A DNA stretch of 64,000 bases from Streptomyces sp. NBC_00190 (lineage in GTDB: Bacteria; Actinomycetota; Actinomycetes; Streptomycetales; Streptomycetaceae), in contig NZ_CP108131.1 of the NCBI RefSeq assembly GCF_036203305.1, forward strand, positions 6,448,001 to 6,512,000, in the 5' to 3' direction. Position numbers and translations under genes: made by a program. Every line of letters begins with the position of its first letter. The first letter of the stretch is position 1. The notes beneath the pieces were generated by a model. It saw nothing but the letters and a program-made list of their open reading frames with translations, had not been told where the DNA came from and made no database searches. This document shows positions 36,364-45,284 of the stretch, one piece after another.

Positions 36364-38607
36364 TCACCGGCGGGAGTGGGCCTTGTCCGCCGCGGTACGC
36401 ATGCGCTTGGCCAGCCGCTTGTCGACGCCGCGCAAGCCCTCGCCCAGTTCGGCGAGCACCTGGGCGGTGGCTGGGTGCTCCACTCGCCACAGCTCGTCCA
36501 CCCGCTGTTCGAGCGACTCCGGCGCCGTGTTCCAGTTCTCCAGGAAGCCCCGGGTCAGCTCCTGCCTCTCCTGAGCACCGGCGAGGATCGACAGTCCGTC
36601 GATGAGCAGCCACAGTTCCGACTGCTCCGCCCGCGCCGGGTCCACGTCTGCTTCTGCCCCGAGGCGTGCGCCCAGGGTCGCGGTGGCCACCTGGCGGCAC
36701 CCCTCGGCGTCGGAGTCCGCTGCCTTGCGCAGCACGCGCAGTGCCCGCGGGTCGTCGAGGTCGGCCAGCACCAGTTGGGCCACGGCGCGCTTCGCCGCTG
36801 CCTCGCAGCCGTCTCCCACGCATGCGTCGAGCAGCCCTACCGCGGCATCCGTCGCCGAACGGTGTGCCAGCCACCCTTCGACCTCCCGGCGCATCTCCTC
36901 GGGGGAGTAGCCCAGGAGCCCCTGGAGCAGAGCGTCGGCGTCCGCTTCGGCGTACTCACCGAGCAGCGGCGCGGGCACACCGCACTCCATCAGGTACGCG
37001 CGGAGCCCGTAGCGGCCGAGTGGGGTGAGCCGCATGCGGTGCCCGCGCTGGTCGTCCCACGACCGGTCCGACGCCGCCGTCGAGGTTCCCGAACCGCCGC
37101 CCAGCTCCTGTCCGACCAGGGCGTTCTGGAGTGTGCGCAGATTCTCCTCGGCCGAATCGACGCCGTCACCGGGCTCGTACTCCACCGCGCCCAGCAGGGC
37201 GAGCCCTTCGCCGAGTCCCTGGAAGGACGCCGCGAACAGCGCCTGGAAGAGATCGAACTCCGGCCCGTTCTCGCCCACCTCGCGGGCCTTCGCACGCAGG
37301 CCGTCGACATCCACCCAGGCGTCGTCCGGGGCGTCGTACAGCAGGCCGACCAGTCCGTCGGCGATCTCGGCCGTCAGCTCGCCCAGCTCACCGTGCCACC
37401 CGTCCAGCACCCCCGTCTCACCGATCTCCTCCAGCAGATCGCCCATCGTGGCGGCCCAGAACTCCAGGAGGCCCTCACCGGTGAAGTCGGTTGCCGCGCC
37501 ACCCCACGCGCGGCCCCCGCTGACCGTGATCAACCCGCCGTCCACGGCGAGCCACCACGGATCATCGAGAACGGCCACGTCCTTGGCGCTGCGCAGCGAC
37601 TTCAACGCACGAGCCCGCGCGACGGCATCGGCATACGGCGAGTCGTCGCCGGCCAGCTTCCACAGCTGGACCTCCTCGACGGCCGCACGGGCGAGCGCGG
37701 GCCGAAGCACCCGGCCGGCGGTGACCTGCCGTCCCTCGCGGCACCAGGCGGCGAGCCGCAGCGCAGCGTCGAAGAGCGGAACACCCCGCACGGCAGCGAA
37801 AAGGTCCTCCCGCGGAGCCAGAGTCACCGGGCGCAGCACAGGCACATCCTCAGCCGGTCCGTCGACTCCGGCATCGACCGGACCGCCCACCCCGCACTGC
37901 CCGCAGGTACACAACGCCACGTCCTCGGCGGTCAGCCGACGGACACCGCCGCGCCCGGCCCCATCACCGGTCGGCGGCTTCGCTTTGCCGGACACCGTGT
38001 CCGGCGTCAGCCGGGCCAGCCGCGCGGTGATCCCGTCCCGGTCGAAGGCCGCCGGATCGTATCCGGCCGCCCGCAGCTCGGCGACAAGCTCACCGTGCGG
38101 GCCATCCCCGGCCCCGCCAGGGGTGTCGAGGAACTCCAGCACCTCGGCCAGCCCCCACACGCCGCCGATGTCCTCGGCCGGTACGTCGGCGCGACGCCCG
38201 CCGACGCAGCGCACCGCCCGCTCCGCGCCGACCGGGCGCGGCAGTGTCTTCTCCAGCGTGATCCCGTGCTCCCAGTCGTCGCCGAAGTCGTAGACGTAGC
38301 GCAGCCGTGCCTTCTCCTCGGCCAGCACGTCGCCGAGCGCGGTGGCGTCCTCGTCGCCGACCTCGTGGCCGAAGCCGAGATCGATGCCGGTGAGTCGGGC
38401 CGCCTCGCCGTACCCCCGGCCGAACTCGTCGGTGAAGAGATGCAGATGGCCACCCTGCCATCCGAAGGCGACCTGGATGGCGTCGTGCAGCGTCCCGAGC
38501 GAAGCATCGGACGGCAGCACGAGGCGCCGCCACAGGGGCGGTCTTGTGCCGTGCAGCACGATCTTCAGCTGGAGATCGGACGGGGCCGTCTTCCCGTCTC
38601 GCCGCAT
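36364..38607 (-). CDS. Plasmid pRiA4b ORF-3 family protein
   Basis: A 747-residue protein. The first ~200 residues are the pRiA4b ORF-3 domain: LQLKIVLHGTRPPLWRRL, FGWQGGHLHLF, RYVYDFGDDWEHGI, PHGELVAELRAAGYDP. The rest is a long acidic, helical region that I cannot assign to a family; it includes a possible zinc pair (LCTCGQCG). The domain is common as an accessory of transposons, plasmids and islands; its biochemical role is not known. TAGGAG lies 8 bases before the ATG. The 73-bp gap to the helicase gene allows one transcript ending in the SNF2/SWIM pair. Confidence 0.85.
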   Translation of the reverse strand: MRRDGKTAPSDLQLKIVLHGTRPPLWRRLVLPSDASLGTLHDAIQVAFGWQGGHLHLFTDEFGRGYGEAARLTGIDLGFGHEVGDEDATALGDVLAEEKARLRYVYDFGDDWEHGITLEKTLPRPVGAERAVRCVGGRRADVPAEDIGGVWGLAEVLEFLDTPGGAGDGPHGELVAELRAAGYDPAAFDRDGITARLARLTPDTVSGKAKPPTGDGAGRGGVRRLTAEDVALCTCGQCGVGGPVDAGVDGPAEDVPVLRPVTLAPREDLFAAVRGVPLFDAALRLAAWCREGRQVTAGRVLRPALARAAVEEVQLWKLAGDDSPYADAVARARALKSLRSAKDVAVLDDPWWLAVDGGLITVSGGRAWGGAATDFTGEGLLEFWAATMGDLLEEIGETGVLDGWHGELGELTAEIADGLVGLLYDAPDDAWVDVDGLRAKAREVGENGPEFDLFQALFAASFQGLGEGLALLGAVEYEPGDGVDSAEENLRTLQNALVGQELGGGSGTSTAASDRSWDDQRGHRMRLTPLGRYGLRAYLMECGVPAPLLGEYAEADADALLQGLLGYSPEEMRREVEGWLAHRSATDAAVGLLDACVGDGCEAAAKRAVAQLVLADLDDPRALRVLRKAADSDAEGCRQVATATLGARLGAEADVDPARAEQSELWLLIDGLSILAGAQERQELTRGFLENWNTAPESLEQRVDELWRVEHPATAQVLAELGEGLRGVDKRLAKRMRTAADKAHSRR

Positions 38608-38933
38608 CTGCTGCTCCTACCGCACCGGTGCCACTCGAACGGCCCCATCATGGCGCTGCCGGTGTGCCGAGCTCAAACCCGGTTGCGGCGGCCACCGTCC
38701 TTCTGGGAACACACGGTCCCGACGCCGCCCGATGCGGACATCCTCTGCCCTCGCGACCTTTCGCAGGGCGGCACAGGCGCTCGGGAGCGCATGGCCCTAC
38801 CGGCCACGGCTGTCGCAGCCCTCGACATGTGCGGACGCGGCGCGATGCCGGGTTTCGTAGCCCGTCCGGTGTCTGAAGTTCTTGGGGCTGGTCGGTCTTG
38901 TCGGCAGGCAGATGCGGTCTCGTCCGGATTCGA
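38608..38933. other. Intergenic stretch, no gene seen
   Basis: This 326-bp gap separates the pRiA4b-like gene from the AbiEii-like gene, both on the - strand. I see no convincing reading frame, RNA or long hairpin. It should hold the promoter of the leftward pRiA4b-SNF2-SWIM genes. Confidence 0.5.
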
Positions 38934-39569
38934 TCAGTCGATGTCCGGATCACCGGACTCTTCGAGGAGTCGGGCCGCGAGGTCATCGGCCCACTCCACG
39001 GCCCAGGTACGAAGAGCGGCGATGGTGGTCTCATCCAGGCCGTAGGCCCCGAAGGCTTCGTCGTCAGTCCACTCGGCGCCCGTGAGGTTCGCCTGCAAGT
39101 CCTCGCGCTCGAAGCGGCCACGGGCGTGGCGGCGGCCGAACTCCTCGAGTTCAGAGTTCGTCCAGCGGCGGGAGGCAGCGAACACGTCGATCAGGTCGCG
39201 GGGCGCTCCGCGGTCGGCGAGGGCGCGAACCTTGGTCCCGATCACGTCCTCCTCCGCGAGGACGGGCCCGTACGGGCTCTGGGAGACGGGCCGCCAGAAG
39301 ATTTCCTTCAGGATGTCGACTTCACAGTCCTGCCCGGTGACCGGGTCGGTCACGGTGAAGCGAGCGGACAGCGGGGCAGTTTCCAGCGCCTGCACTCTCC
39401 AGCCCCGGGCCTCGAGGCCGCGACAGACTGCGGCCGCGATGTCGGCCATGGGCGCCGGGTTCTCGGTGGCGACATCGAGGTCCTGGCTGGGACGGTTCAC
39501 GAGGCGGTGCGCCCTCACGGCATACCCGCCGGTGAGGACCAAGGGATACGGCGAGCCGAGGGCGATCAC
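38934..39569 (-). CDS. AbiEii-like nucleotidyltransferase, with apparent frameshift at the N-terminus
   Basis: A 211-residue nucleotidyltransferase. The motif LTGGYAVRAHRLVNRPSQDL followed by DVATENP gives the GG and the two acidic residues of the MNT/AbiEii active site; CEVDILKE and IGTKVRALADRG are further family marks. The frame begins at a GTG with no ribosome site. In the other frame an ATG at 39601, right behind the stop of the upstream gene, reads MPELHTRLLA and then runs into a stop; adding one base there would join MPELHTRLLA-VIALGSPYP, the usual family N-terminus. The gene is thus probably frameshifted, though the core domain is whole. Relatives are toxins of type IV-like systems or tRNA-modifying enzymes. 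Confidence 0.75.
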   Translation of the reverse strand: MIALGSPYPLVLTGGYAVRAHRLVNRPSQDLDVATENPAPMADIAAAVCRGLEARGWRVQALETAPLSARFTVTDPVTGQDCEVDILKEIFWRPVSQSPYGPVLAEEDVIGTKVRALADRGAPRDLIDVFAASRRWTNSELEEFGRRHARGRFEREDLQANLTGAEWTDDEAFGAYGLDETTIAALRTWAVEWADDLAARLLEESGDPDID

Positions 39570-39606
39570 ATCGCCAGGAGCCGCGTGTGCAGCTCCGGCA
39601 TGTCCG

Positions 39607-39999
39607 TCACGCGGCTGCCCGGGTGCGGGAGGCGAGCTGGGGAAAGGCGTCCTCCCACACGGTGCGCACGGTGCGACCGACGAGCGTGCGCAGCACGGGC
39701 CACAGCTGGAGGAGTAGATCCTGATTGAGGTAGAGGGGCAGGTCGTCGTGCAGGCCCTCGTGCAGGACGGTGCGGTACAGGCCCACGCGCTGGCGAGGTT
39801 TGCCCAGGTCGTACGAGGTCATCCCGGACCAGGCCAGGTGCAGCGGCAGCTCTACGACACCGTGCGCCGGCCCGTGCAGCTCGTCCAGCGATTCCGGCAG
39901 ACGGCGCCGGAACTTCTCCTGGTACAACGCGAGGTCCTCGGCTTCCGCGCCGGAGAGCTCCCTCGGCGCGGGTGCAGGATGCTGTGGGCTGGAGGACAT
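39607..39999 (-). CDS. Small protein encoded upstream of the AbiEii-like gene
   Basis: A 130-residue protein. I do not recognise a family. It is acidic at the start (SGAEAEDLALYQEKF), with a middle segment VVELPLHLAWSGMTSYDLGK and a helical end (LLLQLWPVLRTLVGRTVRTV). Its stop lies 5 bases before the ATG of the nucleotidyltransferase, so the two are a translational pair. That position would suit an antitoxin-like partner (inference). The start at 39999 is a choice: GGAGG lies only one base upstream, so the real start may differ. Confidence 0.6.
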   Translation of the reverse strand: MSSSPQHPAPAPRELSGAEAEDLALYQEKFRRRLPESLDELHGPAHGVVELPLHLAWSGMTSYDLGKPRQRVGLYRTVLHEGLHDDLPLYLNQDLLLQLWPVLRTLVGRTVRTVWEDAFPQLASRTRAAA

Positions 40000-40184
40000 G
40001 CCTCCATTATGGCGGCCGCAGAAGCGATGCGGGCCGTGATGCGCGGGCCTGCGCCCAAAGTGAGCCAGGTGTGGCTCCGTGCCGATGTCACTTTCTGTGA
40101 TCAGTTGCGCGTGCAGCAAGGGCGCCGCGAGATGTTGAGCACGAAGAGGCGAAGCCGCGGATACAGGACGTGGATCGCCAGTCG

Positions 40185-40300
40185 ACTCTCCCCGGATTCT
40201 CCCCAACGCCTACAGGAGGGCAAAAGTCCTGGTCAGGGCCTTGCTGGAGGCAGGTAGACGAGATCACCCGCATCGCTTCTCCCCAGGCACTCCCCAGCGC
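40185..40300. repeat. CTCCCCAG repeat array, copy B (two clusters)
   Basis: ACTCTCCCCGG and ATTCTCCCCAA lie back to back at 40185-40206; TTCTCCCCAG (40277) and CTCCCCAG (40290) form a second cluster. This copy is more decayed than A and E, and sits between the nucleotidyltransferase pair and the first corA remnant. Confidence 0.65.
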
Positions 40301-40370
40301 CCCGTATGGCTCTCCGATCGAGAGGAGCAAGAGCAATCCATGCAAGCTGCTTGAGCAGAGTCGGCCGACT

Positions 40371-40595
40371 CTAGAGCCAGTCCCGGCGCTTGAAAATTGC
40401 GTACAAACTGACGCAAACCACACCCATCAAGCCGACCGCGAAGGGGTATCCGAGACTCCAACTCAACTCAGGCATCTGCTCGAAGTTCATGCCGTAAATG
40501 GTTCCCACGAGTGTGGGCGCAAACAGAATGGCCGCCCAGGCGGAGATCTTCTTGAAGTCGTCACCCTCACACCGCTGACCTGCGGAAACTGACTA
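40371..40595 (-). pseudogene. corA magnesium channel, C-terminal remnant (copy 1)
   Basis: The - strand reads FKKISAWAAILFAPTLVGTI, then YGMNFEQMPELSWSLGYPF and a second helix ending IFKRRDWL stop. The YGMNF signature loop and both C-terminal membrane helices of CorA are intact, but the cytosolic N-terminal two thirds is absent. The same piece occurs at 46767 with gapless alignment. It cannot make a working channel. Confidence 0.85.
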
Positions 40596-40662
40596 GAGAG
40601 GCGCTCTGGCCTGCGGTGATCCGTCTTTCCAGCCATTTCGCCGTGCTACCCAGCTATGGGGC

Positions 40663-40719
40663 CGATCCTCCCCGGTCACTCCCCAACGGGGCTTCGTTCT
40701 CCCCGGATTCTCCCCAGCC
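40663..40719. repeat. CTCCCCAG repeat array, copy C
   Basis: ATCCTCCCCGG (40665), CTCCCCAA (40679), GTTCTCCCCGG (40695) and ATTCTCCCCAG (40706) reproduce the layout of copy E at 47059 at a constant offset of 6396 bp. With the corA tail before it, it forms one end of a direct repeat. Confidence 0.8.
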
Positions 40720-40779
40720 GAGGTCAACTCTGAAGGCGAATCACTGCTGGTCGGGGGTCATTTCGGGCGCCGGCGTGAA

Positions 40780-41100
40780 CGCGCAACGTAGCGGAAGCGG
40801 CCCACCGGCAAACTCGCGCGCACCCACACCGAACTCACCGACCTCAAGGGGCATCACTGGTTCGGTGAGCGCCCAGCAGTTCTTGCGCGGCAGCTCCGAC
40901 AGCAACCCGAACATGAACGCCCTTGCCCGGCACCGTGGTTCCACGCGGACGAACCGCCCCGCAATACGGCCCATCAGGACCTCGCACGTCTCCTTCCAGC
41001 GGCCAGGATCTATGCTGTGCCCTGCGGCCACCGTCTGGTCTTCTGTCTTCACACACCGATGATCAACGGCGTCCGCATCCGTTCCCGGACCAGCCCACAA
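40780..41100 (-). mobile_element. IS701-type transposase, N-terminal fragment
   Basis: The - strand reads DPGRWKETCEVLMGRIAGRF then VRVEPRCRARAFMFGLLSEL and PRKNCWALTE. These are the opening motifs of IS701/IS4-like transposases (RF..EPR..A..F..GLL....RKN.W..AE). After that the frame loses similarity, and the catalytic DDE region is absent. No inverted repeats could be placed. Confidence 0.65.
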
Positions 41101-41114
41101 GCGCGATCATCAGC

Positions 41115-41500
41115 AGCGGACGGCAGGCTGCCCGGTCCAGCCGGTGGCGGCCACCACCTCGGGCGCGGTGTCCACGACAGGCCGTCCGTCCGTCACCACC
41201 CGCACGGTACCTGCGCCAGGCCTGCTGGTCCAGAAGCCGTGCCTTGCGTGCGCTGCCCTTCAACTCCTGCTCCAATTCCGAGCCGAGTTCCCGGCCGACC
41301 AGCCGCGAGCGGTGGCGTCGGAAGCCGTGAGCAAGACCCGCGTGATACGCACCTCCGCCCCCATGGCACGCTCGAGCATGCCGGTCGCCTCAGGCAGCAC
41401 ACTCGCAGTGTTCGTGTAGATCAGACGGCGGTAGCCGCGCATGGTGAAGTTCTCCCACACAGCCGTCAGATTCTTCTCGGTGATCTCCGAACGGTGGGCG
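41115..41500 (-). pseudogene. P-loop kinase-like protein, decayed C-terminal fragment
   Basis: Three - strand pieces in different frames line up as one protein: RSEITEKNLTAVWENFTMRG YRRLIYTNTASVLPE and VRITRVLLTASDATARGWSA in the first; then ELEQELKGSARKARLLDQQA; then VTDGRPVVDTAPEVVAATGW. This resembles the C-terminal half of actinobacterial ATP-binding (adenylylsulfate-kinase or chloramphenicol phosphotransferase-like) proteins. The P-loop is absent, and at least two frameshifts separate the pieces. It abuts the sensor remnant head to head near base 41500. Confidence 0.5.
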
Positions 41501-41501
41501 C

Positions 41502-42029
41502 AACGCCGAGTCGTTGCTCGTCCTCGCGGGGGAGTAGCAGCCGCAGAGGCCCTGGCCGGGCATGGTCACCGCATGGGAGGTCGTTCAGTCGGCCGTCTCG
41601 GAGGTCGAGCAGTACCGCAGGGTGGCCGCGACCGAGATCGAACCCTGTCGCATCCGGGGCGACTTCGTCGCCGACCTGTCGCACCTGCTGGCCGAGCTCA
41701 TCGAGAACGCGCTGGTGTACTCGGGGGTGCTGCTCCCGGTCGAGGTGTACGGCTGGCGGGAACTCGACGAGTACTGCCTGGCGGTGGTGGACTGGGGCAT
41801 CGGCATGAGCCCCGAGGAGCTGGCCCGCGCCAACGCCCGCCTCTCGGGCCACGAGAGCTTCCTGGTCGCTCCTACCCGCTACCTCGGCCACTACGTCGCC
41901 GGCCGGCTCACCGGCCGCCTGGGCGCCCATGTGGAGCTCCGCCCGACGGAGGGCTCCGGCATCACGGCGTACGTGGGCCTGCCGGCCGCGGTCCTCGTGG
42001 AGGAAGCGGGGGTACGGGCGGCGACATAG
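41502..42029 (+). pseudogene. Conservon (CvnA-like) sensor kinase remnant, ATPase domain only
   Basis: The frame reads NAESLLVLAGE, an in-frame TAG, then QPQRPWPG and MVTAWEVVQSAVSEVEQYRR. It continues through the N box HLLAELIENALVYS, VVDWGIGMSPEELARANARL and LGHYVAGRLTGRLGAHVELR. This is the HATPase domain of CvnA/nitrate-sensor-like kinases. The large N-terminal membrane part is gone. A product could still start at the ATG at 41562, giving a 155-residue free ATPase domain, but no cvnB-D genes follow. Confidence 0.7.
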
Positions 42030-42295
42030 CGGCCGGCGCCGTTCTCCGGACCAGGGAGTCCGGAGCCGGTGGGCAGCTGGAGCCGCCGCCGCAGGTGCCC
42101 CCGGACCCATGGCCCGTCTGGCCTGCCTTCCCCCCAGCGGCCACAAGACTGGTGCTACACGTTTCGACTTCTGCGTACGAAGTGGCGGAAGCTGCCCCTG
42201 TGTTCCTGCTTGCTAGAGTGCAAGTGTTGAACGCTTTGTTGAGCAACTGGGCAACTGAGCAGTTGAGCGGTCATCGGGGTACGGGGGGCGGATAC

Positions 42296-42694
42296 GTGGC
42301 GACAGATCCCAACTTGCTGGTGAACAGCACGCACTTGACCAGGCTAGCCGACGACCTCGACGAAATGCAGCGCTACCTGGACCGGCAGGTCAAGCGCATG
42401 GACACGGTCGTCGACACGATCGAAGCCCGCTGGCAGGGGCCCGCGGCCAAGGCCTACCGGCGGCGGCATCGTGATGCCGCCAAGGAAGCGGTACGCATCC
42501 GTGAGCTCATGAAACTGATCGAAGTGGCCGTTCGCCTGAGCCGAGACGGGTTCACCGAGCAGGAGCTCGACACTCTGGCCGCCTTCAGGCGCATCCAGAT
42601 GTCCGTCGACGTGGACAGGGAGGCGGCCGAGCTTTCGACCCCCAACACCGGGAGCCCGCCCGCGCCGCGCACGAGCCGCTTGCAGGATCTGTGA
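42296..42694 (+). CDS. WXG100-like protein of the type VII toxin cassette
   Basis: A 132-residue helical protein. The hairpin turn WQGPAAKAYRRRHRDAAKEA (residues about 44-63) is the WxG motif of EsxA-like proteins, flanked by the amphipathic helices LTRLADDLDEMQRYLDRQVK and later RIRELMKLIEVAVRLSRDGF. The C-terminal third is an extra tail. The start is GTG at 42296, after the purine-rich GGGGGGCGG. It heads a run of three tightly spaced genes and would act as secretion partner of the toxin. No ESX machinery genes lie in the window. Confidence 0.75.
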   Translation: MATDPNLLVNSTHLTRLADDLDEMQRYLDRQVKRMDTVVDTIEARWQGPAAKAYRRRHRDAAKEAVRIRELMKLIEVAVRLSRDGFTEQELDTLAAFRRIQMSVDVDREAAELSTPNTGSPPAPRTSRLQDL

Positions 42695-42706
42695 CGAGGG
42701 GGACGC

Positions 42707-43012
42707 ATGACTGACAGCGACGGCAACATAGCGGTCGACTTCGCCACTCTGCGGCTCCTCTCCGGCCAGCTGGAAGAGATCCTCAAGGAGCTCAACGAGA
42801 ACGTCCAGACCATGCACGACCGCGTCGCGAAGGTCGTTCTCACCTGGGAGGGCGAGGCCCGCGAGGCGTTCATCGACAAGCTGGACGAGTGGGATCGGTC
42901 CGCACGGGACCTTCAGGCGACACAGGCGTGGCTTCACAGCATTGTGACGACCGGTCAGAGCAACTACGCGGCGGCACATGCCGCGGTGCTGCGGGGATGG
43001 GGAGCTGCCTGA
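42707..43012 (+). CDS. WXG100 family type VII secretion protein
   Basis: A 101-residue EsxA/B-like protein. Its turn motif is LTWEGEAREAF, with two helices around it (FATLRLLSGQLEEILKELNE and IDKLDEWDRSARDLQATQAW), the standard length and layout. GAGGGGGAC precedes the ATG. The stop overlaps the toxin start by one base (TGATG at 43010). It probably forms the export complex with the toxin N-terminus or with the upstream WXG protein. Confidence 0.9.
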   Translation: MTDSDGNIAVDFATLRLLSGQLEEILKELNENVQTMHDRVAKVVLTWEGEAREAFIDKLDEWDRSARDLQATQAWLHSIVTTGQSNYAAAHAAVLRGWGAA

Positions 43013-44688
43013 TGAGTATGCCTCCTCCTCCGCCCCCCTTGAAGAACGGAGACATCGACGTCACCCCCAGTGCGCTGCACGCGCTCGCGGGCTACGTCGC
43101 CTATCTCCAGGACGGACTGCACAAGGGGGCCAATCAGCTCCTCAACGAGCTCGGCCGATATCCGGACTGCGGGGGCTATGGAACCGCCGCATGGGAGTTC
43201 GCCACCGCGTACAAGAAGGTCGGCAACCGTTTCATCGAGGTGTGGGCCAAGTCGGTGGCGAGCGTCGGAGGCGCTGCCGTCGGCTTCGCCGTGACCGCGA
43301 ACAACTACGCGACCGCGGACGCCGCCACGGACCCCTCGGGCGCCCCGGCCCAGACCCAGCCACCGCCGACCGTGATCGACACACCGCCGCACTACGGGTC
43401 CGTGACGGACCTTAAGTGGGCGGACATCGACCAGAGCCAGGACATCTTCCAGTTGGCACTGGAAGCGCTGGAGGCCGGAGTCCTGGCGATCATCAGGCCC
43501 CTCCTGGAGGACGCCTACCGCATGGGCAAGGCGGCCGAGATCATGCCGTTGCCCGATTACGTGGGTTTGGACAGCATGTCCGTCGCCTGGGTGTACGCGA
43601 GCACGTCCGTCACCGCCACTGACGGAAACCTCAGCAGTGCTGTGCACAACTACACCGATCGGTCTAATGGCGAGTGGAACGCCGCGATGCGGCAATTCTG
43701 CAGCGCTGTCTGGGGTACGAGCGCGTGGGGCCAGAGTCGCGAGGGTTACGAGTGGAAACATGACTCCGCGCAGCCCGGTCAGGCCAGCAGCCACCCTGTC
43801 ATGGACGTGATGGTCAAGACCTGTGACGTCATGAGCGACGCTCTGCGTGCCTGGGCGGCCGCCGCGAAGGATGTGCGAGACGACCTTCGCAGGCTCTACT
43901 ACGAAGCCGTGCTGAAGGCTCTGCCGCACATCGACAGAAGCGACGGTCTGGACATGAAGGACGTCAAGAGCTTCGGCAAGGGACTCCTCAAGATGGGGAG
44001 GAGTTTCGCGGTCGGCTTCGCCCTTGAGGTGGACGAGGAGGCGATGAACGCGGCGGTCGAGGCGTACAACAACCGCGTGCGCCGACAGGTCGCTGAGCTC
44101 AACAAACTGCACGAAGCCCTGGATGAGGCATATCTCAGTGCTCCCACGTTCCGGGCCGAGTCGGCGCGGGCGGAGTCCTTCGGCGCCCGAGCTCTGACCG
44201 ATTTCAAGAACGATCCGCTCTACACGGTGGCGGGGGACGACGAAAGCAATCACAAATACCCGATCGACCTCGCGAACCAGGAGGGCATTCTCGGGTCCCA
44301 TGTGGTGGACAAGCATGTGGGAAAGACGGATGAGCAACTGGAACAAAGGCTGAGGGACCAGCAGATCGTCAGGCCTTCCGGCATCCGGCCCGAGGCCGTT
44401 TCGGCGTTCGGGAGCCTTACAGACGCGCAGCGGTATACTCAGGCGGCCCTGGATGAACCGAACAATCAGAGGAAGATCGACAATTGGCTCGCGGGTAACC
44501 CTGGACCCAACTCGTCACGCTCACTCCTCCTGACGACGAACGACGTCGTGGGAAGGTCGTGGGACCGGGGCGACACCGCCGCGCGTGACGTGACCAATGT
44601 ATGGGTCGTTCTGAGACCCAACCCGGGGAGCCACCCGCCGTTCGTCGTTCTCACTTCCATGCCCACCGACAAGACCCAGCACCCGTAG
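43012..44688 (+). CDS. Type VII-secreted polymorphic toxin with C-terminal RNase A-like domain
   Basis: A 558-residue polymorphic toxin. The N-terminal ~100 residues are a helical WXG/LXG-like export region (VTPSALHALAGYVAYLQDGL, AWEFATAYKKVGNRF). A long helical middle follows. The last ~130 residues match the bacterial CdiA-CT RNase A-like domain: ILGSHVVDKHVGKTDEQL (candidate catalytic His435), SAFGSLTDAQRYTQAALDEP, KIDNWLAGN, VGRSWDRG, VWVVLRP and FVVLTSMPT. RNase A-like CdiA toxins cut RNA in the target cell. The one-base overlap with the WXG100 gene couples them, and candidate immunity genes follow directly. It is likely an inter-strain weapon. Confidence 0.85.
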   Translation: MSMPPPPPPLKNGDIDVTPSALHALAGYVAYLQDGLHKGANQLLNELGRYPDCGGYGTAAWEFATAYKKVGNRFIEVWAKSVASVGGAAVGFAVTANNYATADAATDPSGAPAQTQPPPTVIDTPPHYGSVTDLKWADIDQSQDIFQLALEALEAGVLAIIRPLLEDAYRMGKAAEIMPLPDYVGLDSMSVAWVYASTSVTATDGNLSSAVHNYTDRSNGEWNAAMRQFCSAVWGTSAWGQSREGYEWKHDSAQPGQASSHPVMDVMVKTCDVMSDALRAWAAAAKDVRDDLRRLYYEAVLKALPHIDRSDGLDMKDVKSFGKGLLKMGRSFAVGFALEVDEEAMNAAVEAYNNRVRRQVAELNKLHEALDEAYLSAPTFRAESARAESFGARALTDFKNDPLYTVAGDDESNHKYPIDLANQEGILGSHVVDKHVGKTDEQLEQRLRDQQIVRPSGIRPEAVSAFGSLTDAQRYTQAALDEPNNQRKIDNWLAGNPGPNSSRSLLLTTNDVVGRSWDRGDTAARDVTNVWVVLRPNPGSHPPFVVLTSMPTDKTQHP

Positions 44689-44717
44689 TGCGCACGTGGA
44701 GAACTGAGGTAAGGCCC

Positions 44718-45275
44718 ATGACTCGGATTGACGCCACCTCGTGGAGCCGTTCCCTGCGGGCCCTTTTCGGGGAGGGCATGTTCGCGGCCGTGGGGGCGCG
44801 GCGGCGCGATGACTGGCGCCTGGACGCCCTCGAGGTCATGCAGCTGCGGACGGAAGATCCGCGTGGCTGGTCGAAGGTTGCCGCGGCACCGGGAGGGGGC
44901 GATTACGGCACCGGCCCGGACAGCCCGTTCAGTGCTGTCACGCCAGGAGACTTCAGCACGGCCTTCCCTGTGTCCAGGAGGGGCACCGAACAAATCCTGG
45001 TCACTCTCCAGGGTGAGTGGTTCCAAACAGAGGACATTCCGGATTTCGATGCGCGAGAGGCCGAGCTGACCTCGCACGCGAGAACGATCCTGGAAAGATT
45101 TGGAGAGGACGCGCTATTTTTTACCAATGCGGCGACGGCGCGAGAGAATCCCCATGCCGATATGTTCCGTCGCGAGGGCGCCTATGAGGGCTTCACCAGC
45201 CACGTAATGGATTGTGGTGTAATCGCTGTCTCCGCCACGGAAGTCGGCATCTTCTGGGGCTTCACCATCGACTGA
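44718..45275 (+). CDS. Candidate immunity protein next to the RNase A-like toxin
   Basis: A 185-residue protein. I do not recognise its family. It is soluble and mildly acidic, with segments SRSLRALFGEGMFAAVGARR, TEQILVTLQGEWFQTEDIPD and a Phe/Tyr-rich end (ALFFTNAATARENPHADMF, VGIFWGFTID). It starts 29 bases after the toxin stop, with GAGGTAAGG before the ATG. In polymorphic toxin loci the first gene after the toxin is normally its inhibitor, so immunity is the best guess from position. Confidence 0.6.
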   Translation: MTRIDATSWSRSLRALFGEGMFAAVGARRRDDWRLDALEVMQLRTEDPRGWSKVAAAPGGGDYGTGPDSPFSAVTPGDFSTAFPVSRRGTEQILVTLQGEWFQTEDIPDFDAREAELTSHARTILERFGEDALFFTNAATARENPHADMFRREGAYEGFTSHVMDCGVIAVSATEVGIFWGFTID

Positions 45276-45284
45276 GGATCTCCC

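Noticed and set aside
42296..43012. A complete ESX/type VII secretion machine
   Set aside because: Only WXG100-like proteins and the toxin are present; no EccB, EccC, EccD or mycosin gene lies in the window.
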